Assembly (NCBI RefSeq): GCF_013256425.1
Contig: NZ_CP053904.1
Coordinates: 4,340,001-4,404,000, forward strand
Source: Hymenobacter sp. BRD67
GTDB taxonomy: Bacteria > Bacteroidota > Bacteroidia > Cytophagales > Hymenobacteraceae
DNA length: 64,000 bases
Reading direction: 5' to 3'
Shown: piece after piece, positions 51,931 through 59,792 of the stretch
Layout: the number at the start of each line of letters is the position of its first letter
Numbering within the stretch: position 1 is the first letter of the stretch
Made by a program: the position numbers and the translations under genes
Notes under the pieces: generated by a model
Databases searched by the model: none
The model's input: the letters and a program-made list of their open reading frames with translations, nothing else
What the model was told of the DNA's origin: nothing

Positions 51931-53298
51931 CTACTCGGCCAGAGGCTCCACTACCAGCGGGCCAGCCCCCACGTACGTTTTTTCCGTGAGGCGCGTAGCT
52001 ACCAGCGCAAACAGAACCAGGTTTACGGCCATTAGTCCTACAAAAAACCAGTAATAATTGGCCCCCTGAAACCGGGCAAAAAAGCCGCCCCGCGCAATGC
52101 TGCTGTTCATCAGGGCCAGAAAATAGTTGCCACCCGCGATGGTGAGCAGCCACAGCGAGGTCATGAGGCTTTTGAAGGCCGGTGGCGAGTGCGTGTAGGC
52201 GTATTCCAGACCCGTAACGGCTACCATAATGGTGCCGCCCGCTACCACCAGGTACGCCAGCACCTGCCACCACACCGAGGGGCTGCCGCCCACATCGAGG
52301 CCGTGCTGCACCCCGGCGATGATGCACATGGCCAGCGCCACCAGCACCATGCCCACACCCATGCGCCGCAACGGCGTGGCCCGCACCCCGCGCCGCTCCA
52401 GGGCGGGGTAAATGCGGTAGGTGAGCAGCGGGTTGAGCCCGATGCCAAACACGATACCCAGAATCTGGAGCTGCTCGGGCAGCGGGGCGTAGCCGGGCCA
52501 CAGCTGGCGGTTGAGGTGCGCGGCTTGCAGCACCCATTCCGATACGCTTTGGTCGTAGAGCGCCCACAGCACCGGAATAAACAGAAAGATGACGCCCACC
52601 CGGCGCAGGGCGGCGCGGTCTTCGCCGGGGCCCAGCGTCTGGCGCAGGCCGGCCAGCAGGCCGGTGGGCGGGCGGCGCACGTACTGGCGGCGGCCCAGCC
52701 AGAAGGTGAGGGCCGCCGCGCCCATTAGCAGGCCCGGCACGCCGAAGGCCCAGGCTGCCCCGGCGCGGGCGTACAGCTCCGGGATAAAGGCCGTGGACAG
52801 CGCCGCGCCCACATCAATAGCCAGCTGAAACCAGCCGTAGGCCTTGGGCAGCAGGTGCGCGTTGTGCTGATCGAACTGGTCGCCCAGGTTGGCCGTCACG
52901 CTCGACTTGATGCCGCCCATGCCGATGGCAATTACGAGCAGGCCCGCCTGAAAACCCAGCAGATTGTCGGTGTACGCGGCCAGCAGCGCGTGCCCGCCGC
53001 AGTAGAAGACAGATAAATACAGAATAACTCGGTATTTGCCCAGCACCCAGTCGGCCAGCAGCGCGCCCAGCACCGGCAGGGCGTAGCCCAGAGCCGCAAA
53101 CGAGTGCACAAAGTCGTTGGCGCGGGCCTCGGCGCCGGCCGTGAGCCCGGCGCTGTGCGAAGGGTTGAAAAACTGCGCCACCAGAAATGTGGGCAGGATG
53201 GCCCGCATCCCGTAATAGCTGAAGCGCTCGGCCACCTCATTGCCAATAATGAACGGAACGGCTTTGGGAAAGCGGGCAGTCAACGTAGCAGAGGCCAT
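51931..53298 (-). CDS. Proton-dependent oligopeptide transporter (POT/PTR2 family)
   Basis: 455-residue inner-membrane importer of di- and tripeptides driven by protons. The PTR signature IIGNEVAERFSYYGMRAILP (ExxERFxYY) lies near residue 20, and GGIKSSVTANLGDQFDQHNA is the second conserved segment. Twelve or more hydrophobic helices. ATG 53298 (MASATLTARFPKAV) is chosen over an upstream start that adds a Cys/Arg-rich leader. Confidence 0.9.
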   Translation of the reverse strand: MASATLTARFPKAVPFIIGNEVAERFSYYGMRAILPTFLVAQFFNPSHSAGLTAGAEARANDFVHSFAALGYALPVLGALLADWVLGKYRVILYLSVFYCGGHALLAAYTDNLLGFQAGLLVIAIGMGGIKSSVTANLGDQFDQHNAHLLPKAYGWFQLAIDVGAALSTAFIPELYARAGAAWAFGVPGLLMGAAALTFWLGRRQYVRRPPTGLLAGLRQTLGPGEDRAALRRVGVIFLFIPVLWALYDQSVSEWVLQAAHLNRQLWPGYAPLPEQLQILGIVFGIGLNPLLTYRIYPALERRGVRATPLRRMGVGMVLVALAMCIIAGVQHGLDVGGSPSVWWQVLAYLVVAGGTIMVAVTGLEYAYTHSPPAFKSLMTSLWLLTIAGGNYFLALMNSSIARGGFFARFQGANYYWFFVGLMAVNLVLFALVATRLTEKTYVGAGPLVVEPLAE

Positions 53299-53394
53299 AG
53301 GGCAGAGCCGGCAGGCGAGGCAGAAGTGCCCGCGGCTTCCGTAGCCTGGCCCGTGCCCCATCGCGGCGGAGCAATTTACCGGAAAATTAGCTTC

Positions 53395-53799
53395 TTAGCT
53401 CGTCGGCAGCCGGTCGAGGCACAGGCGGTTGCGCTGCAGGTGTATTACCAGCGTAATAATGTAGAGGCCATACAGCAGCTGGTCGCCCACGAGGCTCCAT
53501 TTTTCGAGCAGGCTACTGCCAACTACCAGGCTGATAATCAACAGCATGGCTGCCATCAGCGCCGGCCGGGTGAGCAGGCCAAGTACCAGCAGCAGGCCAA
53601 TTCCACCCTCCACAAACGGCAGCACCGTGGCGAAGGCGCTCACCAGGCCCGGCGGCAGGGGCGAGGCGGCAAACTCTTTCAAGATTCCGGCCCGGAAAAC
53701 CGGCAGCTTCGGTAGGCGCACCAGGCCGTGCATCAAAAAGTTAACCCCCAGCAGCAGGCGGCCCAGCACAAAGGCCAGTTCAAAGTTATTGAGTTTCAT
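53395..53799 (-). CDS. DoxX family membrane protein
   Basis: 134 residues, four transmembrane helices (FELAFVLGRLLLGVNFLMHG, FVEGGIGLLLVLGLLTRPAL, LYGLYIITLVIHLQRN). The N-terminal RLLLGVNFLMHGLVRLPKL is characteristic of DoxX-like proteins, which often accompany redox enzymes. Start at MKLNNFEL; a longer upstream frame has no support. Divergent from the SMP-30 gene. Confidence 0.88.
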   Translation of the reverse strand: MKLNNFELAFVLGRLLLGVNFLMHGLVRLPKLPVFRAGILKEFAASPLPPGLVSAFATVLPFVEGGIGLLLVLGLLTRPALMAAMLLIISLVVGSSLLEKWSLVGDQLLYGLYIITLVIHLQRNRLCLDRLPTS

Positions 53800-53886
53800 A
53801 AAGTAAAAGCTTCGCAACTTGCCTGGCCTTACGCGCGGGGCTGCTCCGGCGTTCGCCTTTTCTACTTCTACTTTAAGCGGGCTTTT

Positions 53887-54810
53887 ATGTGCCAATATAT
53901 AAAAAAACTAATATTTCGCGTAGCGCTGGCGCTTCCCCTGGCGGCAGAGGCGCAGACAATGCCTGCCCCCATTTCGGAGGCGGGCCGGGTTTTGTTCGCC
54001 GGCTCTCCTACGCCGCAGCTGGTAGCCAGGCAGTTTGCTTTTACCGAAGGCCCGGCCGTAGACCGCCACGGCAATGTGTTCTTCACCGACCAGCCCAACG
54101 ATAAAATCTGGAAATACAGCACCGACGGCCGGCTCAGCGTTTTTCTGAGTCCGGCCGGCCGGTCCAACGGCTTGTATTTCGATAAGCAAGGCAACCTCAT
54201 TGCCTGCGCCGATGCCGACAACCAGCTTTGGTCTATCAGCCCCGATGGTAAAACGAAGGTACTGGTTGATAAGGTAGCCGGGCAGCGCCTCAACGGTCCC
54301 AACGATGTGTGGGTCAGCTCGAAAGGCGGCCTGTACTTCACCGACCCGTACTACAAGCGCGACTACTGGACTGCCCCGCGGGCCGCGCCCAGCGGGCAGT
54401 ATGTGTATTACCTGGCCGCGGGCAGCCCGCAGCCGGTGGCCGTCGAAACCACGCTGCGCAAGCCCAACGGCCTCATCGGTACGCCCGACGGCCGCACGCT
54501 CTACGTGGCCGACATCGAAGGCAATAAAACTTACCGCTACCGCCTGGGCGCAACGGGTGAGCTGCTTGATAAGCAGCTGTTTGTGGAGCAGGGCTCCGAT
54601 GGTATGACGCTCGACGAGCGCGGCAACGTGTACCTCACCGGCCAGGGCGTTACTATTTACAGCCCGGCCGGCGAGCGCCTGGCCCACCTCGACGTGCCCG
54701 CCGCCTGGACGGCCAATATCTGCTTTGGCGGACGCGATATGCGCACGCTGTTCATCACGGCTTCGGAAGCCGTTTTTACGGTGCCCATGCGGGTGCGCGG
54801 CATCCGGTAG
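53887..54810 (+). CDS. Secreted SMP-30/gluconolactonase-like protein
   Basis: 307 residues, six-bladed beta-propeller lactonase type. The N-terminus ALALPLAAEAQTMPAPISEA suggests export. Family stretches are FAFTEGPAVDRHGNVFFTDQ, RLNGPNDVWVSSKGGLYFTD and RKPNGLIGTPDGRTLYVADI, with metal-ligand Glu in TEGPAV and Asp/Asn in NGPNDV and DGMTLDERGN. Likely hydrolyses sugar lactones; a sugar dehydrogenase gene follows in the same direction. Confidence 0.9.
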   Translation: MCQYIKKLIFRVALALPLAAEAQTMPAPISEAGRVLFAGSPTPQLVARQFAFTEGPAVDRHGNVFFTDQPNDKIWKYSTDGRLSVFLSPAGRSNGLYFDKQGNLIACADADNQLWSISPDGKTKVLVDKVAGQRLNGPNDVWVSSKGGLYFTDPYYKRDYWTAPRAAPSGQYVYYLAAGSPQPVAVETTLRKPNGLIGTPDGRTLYVADIEGNKTYRYRLGATGELLDKQLFVEQGSDGMTLDERGNVYLTGQGVTIYSPAGERLAHLDVPAAWTANICFGGRDMRTLFITASEAVFTVPMRVRGIR

Positions 54811-54900
54811 GCCGGGCCGGCGAGGCGAGAAACCTTCTGAAAGCTAAACGAGTACCTGTCGGGTACCCGATTACCAGTCAGCAATAATTTTCGCTATCGC

Positions 54901-56496
54901 ATGAACACTACTTGCTGTCGGCGGCCCGTGTTGCGGGTGCGCCTGCTGGCCCTGCTGGGCCTGAGCTTCGCCAGCCCGGTATGGGCACAGCTGCCCGCCA
55001 CAACTACCGTGGCGCTTACGGTGCCGGCCGGCCTGGCCAGCTCGCCCTTCAATACGCCCCGCTCGATGCAGGTGCCGGCGGGCTTTGCCATTGCCGTGTA
55101 CGCGCGGGTGCCGGGAGCGCGGTTTCTGGCCATTACGCCCGATGGAAATTTATTGGTGTCGCAGCCCGGCGCGGGCAAGGTGGCGCTGGTGCGGCCCGGC
55201 AGCGCGGGCGGCGCGCCGGTGATAACGGACTTTGTAACTGGTCTGCGCAACCCACACGATATGGTATTTCACACCATCGGCGGCACCACGTACCTCTACC
55301 TGACGGAGAGCAACCAGATAAACCGCTACGTGTACCACGCCGGCGACCTCACCGGCCAGAGCCGGCAGGTTATCATTACGGGGCTGCCCGATGCCAGTAC
55401 GCCCGAGCTGCAAGGCGCCTACGCGCACGCTCTCAAAAACATTGCGCTCGATAGCAACGACAAGCTTTACGTGAGCATTGCTTCCAGCTGCAACGCCTGC
55501 CTGACGGACACGCAGAGCGACCCCATTCGCGGGGCCATTTACCAGTATGATGCCGATGGCAGCAACCGCCGCCTCTTCGCGCGTGGGCTGCGCAATGCTG
55601 AGGGCCTGGCCTTTATTCCGGGCACCAACACGCTATGGGTGGCGGTGAATAACCGCGACAATACGCCGTATCCTTTTGATGACGGCACCGGCAAGTACGG
55701 GCAGGTTATTCCCGATTACGTCGACAACCACCCGCCCGACGAGTTTACCAAAGTAACCGATGGCGCCAACTACGGCTGGCCATTTTACAACCCCAACCCC
55801 GATACCAGCACCGGCCTAGACAACATGCCCTTCGACCGCGACTACGACTGGAACCGCGACGGCCACGTGGACCTGGCCGGCATGACGCGCATCAGCAAGG
55901 GCATTCAGGCGCATTCGGCGGCACTGGGCCTCACTTTTTTGCAGGGCACCCGGTTTCCGGCGGCCTACAACAACGCCGCCGTGATAGCGCTGCACGGCTC
56001 CTGGAACCGCCAAACGCCGACGGGCTACAAGGTTGTCTATTTCCCCTGGGATGCTGCCACCCAAACCCCCGGCGCGCAGGCCGACCTGGTGACGGGCTTT
56101 ATCGACGGCAGCGGCGCCTGGGGCCGGCCCGTCGATACGGCCGTTGACCCGCAGGGCCGGCTCTTTATTTCCGATGACCAGAGCGGCACCATCTACCAGC
56201 TCAGCGCGCCGGCCGGGGCGCTGGCTACCGCTGGCGCAGCCGCGCCGGCCAGTCTGGCCCGGCTCTACCCCAACCCCACCAGTGCCGGAGCTACCACGCT
56301 CGACCTCACGGGCCTGCCCGCCGGCACCTACCGCGTAACGCTGCTCGACCTGCTGGGCCGCGTTGTGCAGCCGCCGGCGCGCTACCTCGGCGGCACCCGC
56401 GCTTTAGTAGAGGCATCTTCGCTGGCGCCTGGTACCTACCTGGTGCGAATTCAGGGCGAGCAGCTTGGGCAGGTGCTGCGCCTGGTGCGGAATTAA
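54901..56496 (+). CDS. PQQ-type sugar/sorbosone dehydrogenase-like protein with T9SS domain
   Basis: 531 residues. Signal peptide LLALLGLSFASPVWAQ, then a beta-propeller of the glucose/sorbosone dehydrogenase family (GFAIAVYARVPGARFLAITP, FVTGLRNPHDMVFHTIGG, GLRNAEGLAFIPGTNTLWVA, ALHGSWNRQTPTGYKVVYFP), with AHALKNIALDSNDKLYVSI and a possible CNAC disulfide. The last 85 residues are a T9SS sorting domain (LARLYPNPTSAGATTLDLTG, LLDLLGRVVQPP, GTYLVRIQGEQLGQVLRLVR). Expected to be surface-attached. It probably oxidises sugars whose lactones the SMP-30 protein opens. Confidence 0.9.
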   Translation: MNTTCCRRPVLRVRLLALLGLSFASPVWAQLPATTTVALTVPAGLASSPFNTPRSMQVPAGFAIAVYARVPGARFLAITPDGNLLVSQPGAGKVALVRPGSAGGAPVITDFVTGLRNPHDMVFHTIGGTTYLYLTESNQINRYVYHAGDLTGQSRQVIITGLPDASTPELQGAYAHALKNIALDSNDKLYVSIASSCNACLTDTQSDPIRGAIYQYDADGSNRRLFARGLRNAEGLAFIPGTNTLWVAVNNRDNTPYPFDDGTGKYGQVIPDYVDNHPPDEFTKVTDGANYGWPFYNPNPDTSTGLDNMPFDRDYDWNRDGHVDLAGMTRISKGIQAHSAALGLTFLQGTRFPAAYNNAAVIALHGSWNRQTPTGYKVVYFPWDAATQTPGAQADLVTGFIDGSGAWGRPVDTAVDPQGRLFISDDQSGTIYQLSAPAGALATAGAAAPASLARLYPNPTSAGATTLDLTGLPAGTYRVTLLDLLGRVVQPPARYLGGTRALVEASSLAPGTYLVRIQGEQLGQVLRLVRN

Positions 56497-56700
56497 CTTC
56501 CCCACGCATAATTTTTAAGCCCTGCTTTATACCTGCGTAGATTTTTGGTTAAAAGGATATTAATAATATAGAAGTTTGCTTATGGTTCAGGTTGCGGCCT
56601 GCGGGCGGGGTAGCCGTTGGCCGATGCTAACCGTACCATCCTTTCTGGCGGTGCCTGCGGCAGTGCCGGCTTTCGTCTTTCCACTTTTAGTTAGCTGCCT

Positions 56701-57738
56701 ATGTTATCCAACCACGCCTCGCGGGCCAGTACGCCCGACTTTATGCCCGTTGTAGCCGGGCTGTACGCACTGCGAAATATATTCGTAAACCTCTATTATG
56801 TAGAAGCCGAGCCCACGGCCGGGCAGGCGCGGGCGGCTTGGGTGCTGATTGATGCCGGCCTGCCGGGCGCTGCTTCCAAAATAAGGCGGCACGCCGAAGA
56901 GGTATTCGGGCCGAACAACCCGCCGACGGCCATTATCATGACCCACGCGCACTTCGACCACGCCGGCGGCCTCGACGGGCTGCTCGAAGCCTGGCCCGAT
57001 GTGCCCGTCTACGCGCACCCGCTGGAGCTGCCTTACCTTACCGGCCGGTCGAGCTATCCGCCGCCCGACCCTACCGTGGGCGGCGGCCTCATGGCCTGGA
57101 GCTCGTTTCTCTACCCCAAGCACCCCTACGACCTCGGCAGCCGGGTACACGCCTTACCCGCCGATGGCAGCGTACCTGGCCTGCCCGGCTGGCGCTGGGT
57201 ACACACGCCCGGCCACACGCCCGGCCACGTCTCCTTCTTCCGCGATAGCGATAAAGTACTGGTAGCCGGCGATGCCTTCACGACTGTGGTGGGCGAGTCG
57301 GGGCTGGCTACGCTCACGCAGAAGCAGGTGGTGCACGGCCCGCCCGCGTATTTCACGCCCGACTGGGATGCGGCCCGCTTGTCGGTGGCTACGCTGCTGA
57401 GTCTGGCCCCTCAGGTAGCGGCTACCGGCCACGGCATTGCCATGCACGGCGACGAGCTGCTGCAGCAACTGGAGCAGCTGGCCGTAACTTTCAATGAGGT
57501 GGCCCGGCCCAAGATTGGCCGTTACGCCCACGAGCCCGCTACCGCCGATGCCAGCGGGGTTCGCTCGGTGCCGCCCCCATTAGTTAGCCCCTGGCTGAAA
57601 GGTGTGGCCGTGGCCGGCCTGGCCCTGGCGGCCCTGGCCCTGGCGGGTACTGGGAAAAAGCGCAAAAAGGAAAAGAAAGCCTATCGGGCTCCTTACCGCG
57701 ATAACCCGGCCCGGCCCGTGCCGGCGAGGCGCTGGTAA
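56701..57738 (+). CDS. MBL-fold metallo-hydrolase with C-terminal membrane helix
   Basis: 345 residues. Zinc motif HxHxDH is IIMTHAHFDHAGGLDGLL near residue 80, other ligand sites are RWVHTPGHTPGHVSFFRDSD, LVAGDAFTTVVGE and AATGHGIAMHG. The C-terminal 55 residues contain a hydrophobic helix (GVAVAGLALAALALAG) and a strongly basic tail (KKRKKEKK), an uncommon addition that would tether it to the membrane. It differs from the MBL protein at 33844. The 204-base gap 56497-56700 upstream holds no recognised gene. Confidence 0.88.
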   Translation: MLSNHASRASTPDFMPVVAGLYALRNIFVNLYYVEAEPTAGQARAAWVLIDAGLPGAASKIRRHAEEVFGPNNPPTAIIMTHAHFDHAGGLDGLLEAWPDVPVYAHPLELPYLTGRSSYPPPDPTVGGGLMAWSSFLYPKHPYDLGSRVHALPADGSVPGLPGWRWVHTPGHTPGHVSFFRDSDKVLVAGDAFTTVVGESGLATLTQKQVVHGPPAYFTPDWDAARLSVATLLSLAPQVAATGHGIAMHGDELLQQLEQLAVTFNEVARPKIGRYAHEPATADASGVRSVPPPLVSPWLKGVAVAGLALAALALAGTGKKRKKEKKAYRAPYRDNPARPVPARRW

Positions 57739-57790
57739 GGAGCCTAAAAAAAGGCGGGCAATTGCCCGCCTTTTTTTAGGCTCCTTACCA
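57733..57790. terminator. Perfect 58-base palindromic terminator overlapping a stop codon
   Basis: Arms 57733-57761 and 57762-57790 are exact reverse complements with no spacer, containing AAAAAAAGGCGGGC / GCCCGCCTTTTTTT. The TAA of the MBL gene (57736-57738) lies in the left arm; the DUF885 gene converges from the right. Confidence 0.93.
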
Positions 57791-57795
57791 GTGGG

Positions 57796-59607
57796 TTATT
57801 TCTGCGAAGCGGCCCAGGCGTCCATCTTCTTTTCGAGCACGGCCAGCGGCATAGAGCCATCTTTTAGCAGCTCGTCGTGGAAGTTGCTGAGCTTGAACTT
57901 GCTGCCGAGCTGCTGCTCGTATTTGGCGCGCAGCTCCCGGATTTTAAGCTGGCCGATTTTGTAGCCCAGCGCCTGGCCCGGAATGGCCATGTAGCGCTCG
58001 ATGGCCGACGTAGCTTCGTCGGGCGTGGTGCTCAGGTTGTTGAGCAGGTAGGCAATGGCCTCTTCGCGGCTGAGCTGGCGTGAGTGCAGGCCGGTATCCA
58101 CCACCAGGCGCACGGCGCGCAGCATCTCATCGCCGAGCGCGCCCATGCGCTGGTAGGGGTCTTTATAGAGGCCCAATTCTGACCCGAGGCTCTCGCAGTA
58201 CAGCGCCCAGCCTTCCACGTAGGCGTTCTGGCCGCCGAAGCGGCGGAACTTGGGCAGGCTGGTGTTTTCCTGCTGCAACGAAATCTGGTAGTGGTGGCCC
58301 GGAATGGCCTCGTGCAGAAACAGCGACTCCATGCCCGAAGTAGTGGCAAACTTGGTGGCATCCGGAATCGGCACGTAGAAAATACCCGGCCGCGAGCCGT
58401 CCGGCGAGCCCTGGTTGTACTCGGCCGAAGCGGACGCCTCGCGGAATTTCTCGGTTTCGCGGATTTCAAACGGGGTTTTGGGCACGCGCCCGAACATCGT
58501 TTTCAAGTTCGGCAGCATCCGCTGGTGAATGTTCTCGAAGGCGGCCAGCACCTGCTTCGGCGTTTTGAAGGGCCGGAATTTGGGGTCGGTGTTCAGGTAC
58601 TTGAAGAAGGCCGGCAGGTCGCCTTTAAAGCCGACTTCTGCCTTGATTTTCTCCATCTCGGCCCGGATGCGGGCCACCTCGGCCTGGCCAATCTGGTAGA
58701 TTTCGGCCGGCGTCTTGTCGGTCGTGGTTTCGTATTTTACGTCGAAGGCGTAGATGTCCTTGCCGCCGGGTATCGCGTCGATGCCGCTCGTGGGGCGCGA
58801 CTTAGGCAGGTACTCAGTTTTCATAAACGCTCCCATTTTCTGGTAAGCCGGCACCAGCTCGGTCAGGATGGCCTTTTTGTAGGCGTCGGTCAGGCGGGCT
58901 TTGTCGGCGTCGGAAAAATCTTTCGGCAGGCGGGCTATCGGGCCGTAGTACAGGCTTTTGGTGGGGTCGGTCACCACGATGTCCTTGGCCGTAAGCTGCG
59001 GAATCATGCGCACTACCAGGGCTTTGGGCAGCACCACCCCGGCTTTCAGGCCGGTGCGGAAGTTGGCAATGGCCGAGTCGGTCCAGGCGGTGAAGCCGTT
59101 CACCCGGCCCAGCCAGTTGTCGTAGTCTTTCACCGTCTTGAACGGCTGGTTGCCCTGGCCCGAGCCGTACTGCCCCAGCGTGATGGGCAAGCCATAAAAC
59201 TGGTTGGCCGGCAGCATCCAGGTATTGAGCTTGAGCCCCGCCAGCCCGTGGTTCATCTCGTACTGAAAGATGTCGTAGCTGATTTTATCATTGGCGTTGA
59301 GCTTTTCGCGGTCAAATTTCTGGAGCTGGGTGAGGTAGCTCTGGTAGAAGCTGCGCAGCGTGTCGCGGAAAGCGCGGGTCTGGTTGTTGGGCAGCTGGTT
59401 GTTGTAGCGATTGTCGCCGTAGGCCGTGGCATCGAGCGGAAACAGCTGCGAATTTTTCTCCCAGTAGCGGTCGAACAAGTCGTTGAGGCCTTTGTCGCTG
59501 GTAGTGGCACTCACTTCTGCCTGCGTTTTATCAGCAGTAGAACCCGACTGGCAGCCGGTTAGCCACAGGGCTGCGGCCACCACGGCCGCTTGCGTAAAAT
59601 ATCTCAT
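57796..59607 (-). CDS. DUF885 family lipoprotein peptidase
   Basis: 603 residues. Lipoprotein signal AAVVAAALWLTGCQSGSTAD at the start (MRYFTQAAVV, 59607). The DUF885 zinc-metallopeptidase signature is SLFLHEAIPGHHYQISLQQE (HExxxxHH), followed by GGQNAYVEGWALYCESLGSE. Members are predicted carboxypeptidase-like enzymes of the envelope. The frame is uninterrupted. An earlier in-frame start at 59691 would precede the signal peptide and is rejected. Confidence 0.9.
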   Translation of the reverse strand: MRYFTQAAVVAAALWLTGCQSGSTADKTQAEVSATTSDKGLNDLFDRYWEKNSQLFPLDATAYGDNRYNNQLPNNQTRAFRDTLRSFYQSYLTQLQKFDREKLNANDKISYDIFQYEMNHGLAGLKLNTWMLPANQFYGLPITLGQYGSGQGNQPFKTVKDYDNWLGRVNGFTAWTDSAIANFRTGLKAGVVLPKALVVRMIPQLTAKDIVVTDPTKSLYYGPIARLPKDFSDADKARLTDAYKKAILTELVPAYQKMGAFMKTEYLPKSRPTSGIDAIPGGKDIYAFDVKYETTTDKTPAEIYQIGQAEVARIRAEMEKIKAEVGFKGDLPAFFKYLNTDPKFRPFKTPKQVLAAFENIHQRMLPNLKTMFGRVPKTPFEIRETEKFREASASAEYNQGSPDGSRPGIFYVPIPDATKFATTSGMESLFLHEAIPGHHYQISLQQENTSLPKFRRFGGQNAYVEGWALYCESLGSELGLYKDPYQRMGALGDEMLRAVRLVVDTGLHSRQLSREEAIAYLLNNLSTTPDEATSAIERYMAIPGQALGYKIGQLKIRELRAKYEQQLGSKFKLSNFHDELLKDGSMPLAVLEKKMDAWAASQK

Positions 59608-59713
59608 GAATAAAAAATGAAGTGAAGCAGCTGGCTGCCAGCTGGGTGGGTACTGTCGGGCAAAGATGGCAGCCGATAGCGAAAGCGCCACTACCTAACT
59701 GGCTCCATACAAG

Positions 59714-59741
59714 AAAGGCCCCGGCATGTGCCGGGGCCTTT
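59714..59741. terminator. Terminator-like palindrome before the adhesin gene
   Basis: AAAGGCCCCGGC and GCCGGGGCCTTT are perfect 12-base arms with a 4-base loop, in the gap between the adhesin 3' end and the DUF885 gene promoter region. Confidence 0.85.
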
Positions 59742-59748
59742 GCTTAGG

Positions 59749-59791
59749 CAGACGGTTTAATATATTATTTTTAAATATATTAAACCGTCTG
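59749..59791. repeat. AT-rich inverted repeat at the adhesin gene's 3' end
   Basis: CAGACGGTTTAATATATT (59749-59766) and its exact reverse complement (59774-59791) flank a 7-base spacer and stop one base before the adhesin stop codon. Confidence 0.8.
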
Positions 59792-59792
59792 A

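Noticed and set aside
58291..59562. 423-residue plus-strand frame antisense to the DUF885 gene
   Set aside because: The minus-strand reading has a lipobox and the HExxxxHH motif; the plus frame is a compositional shadow.
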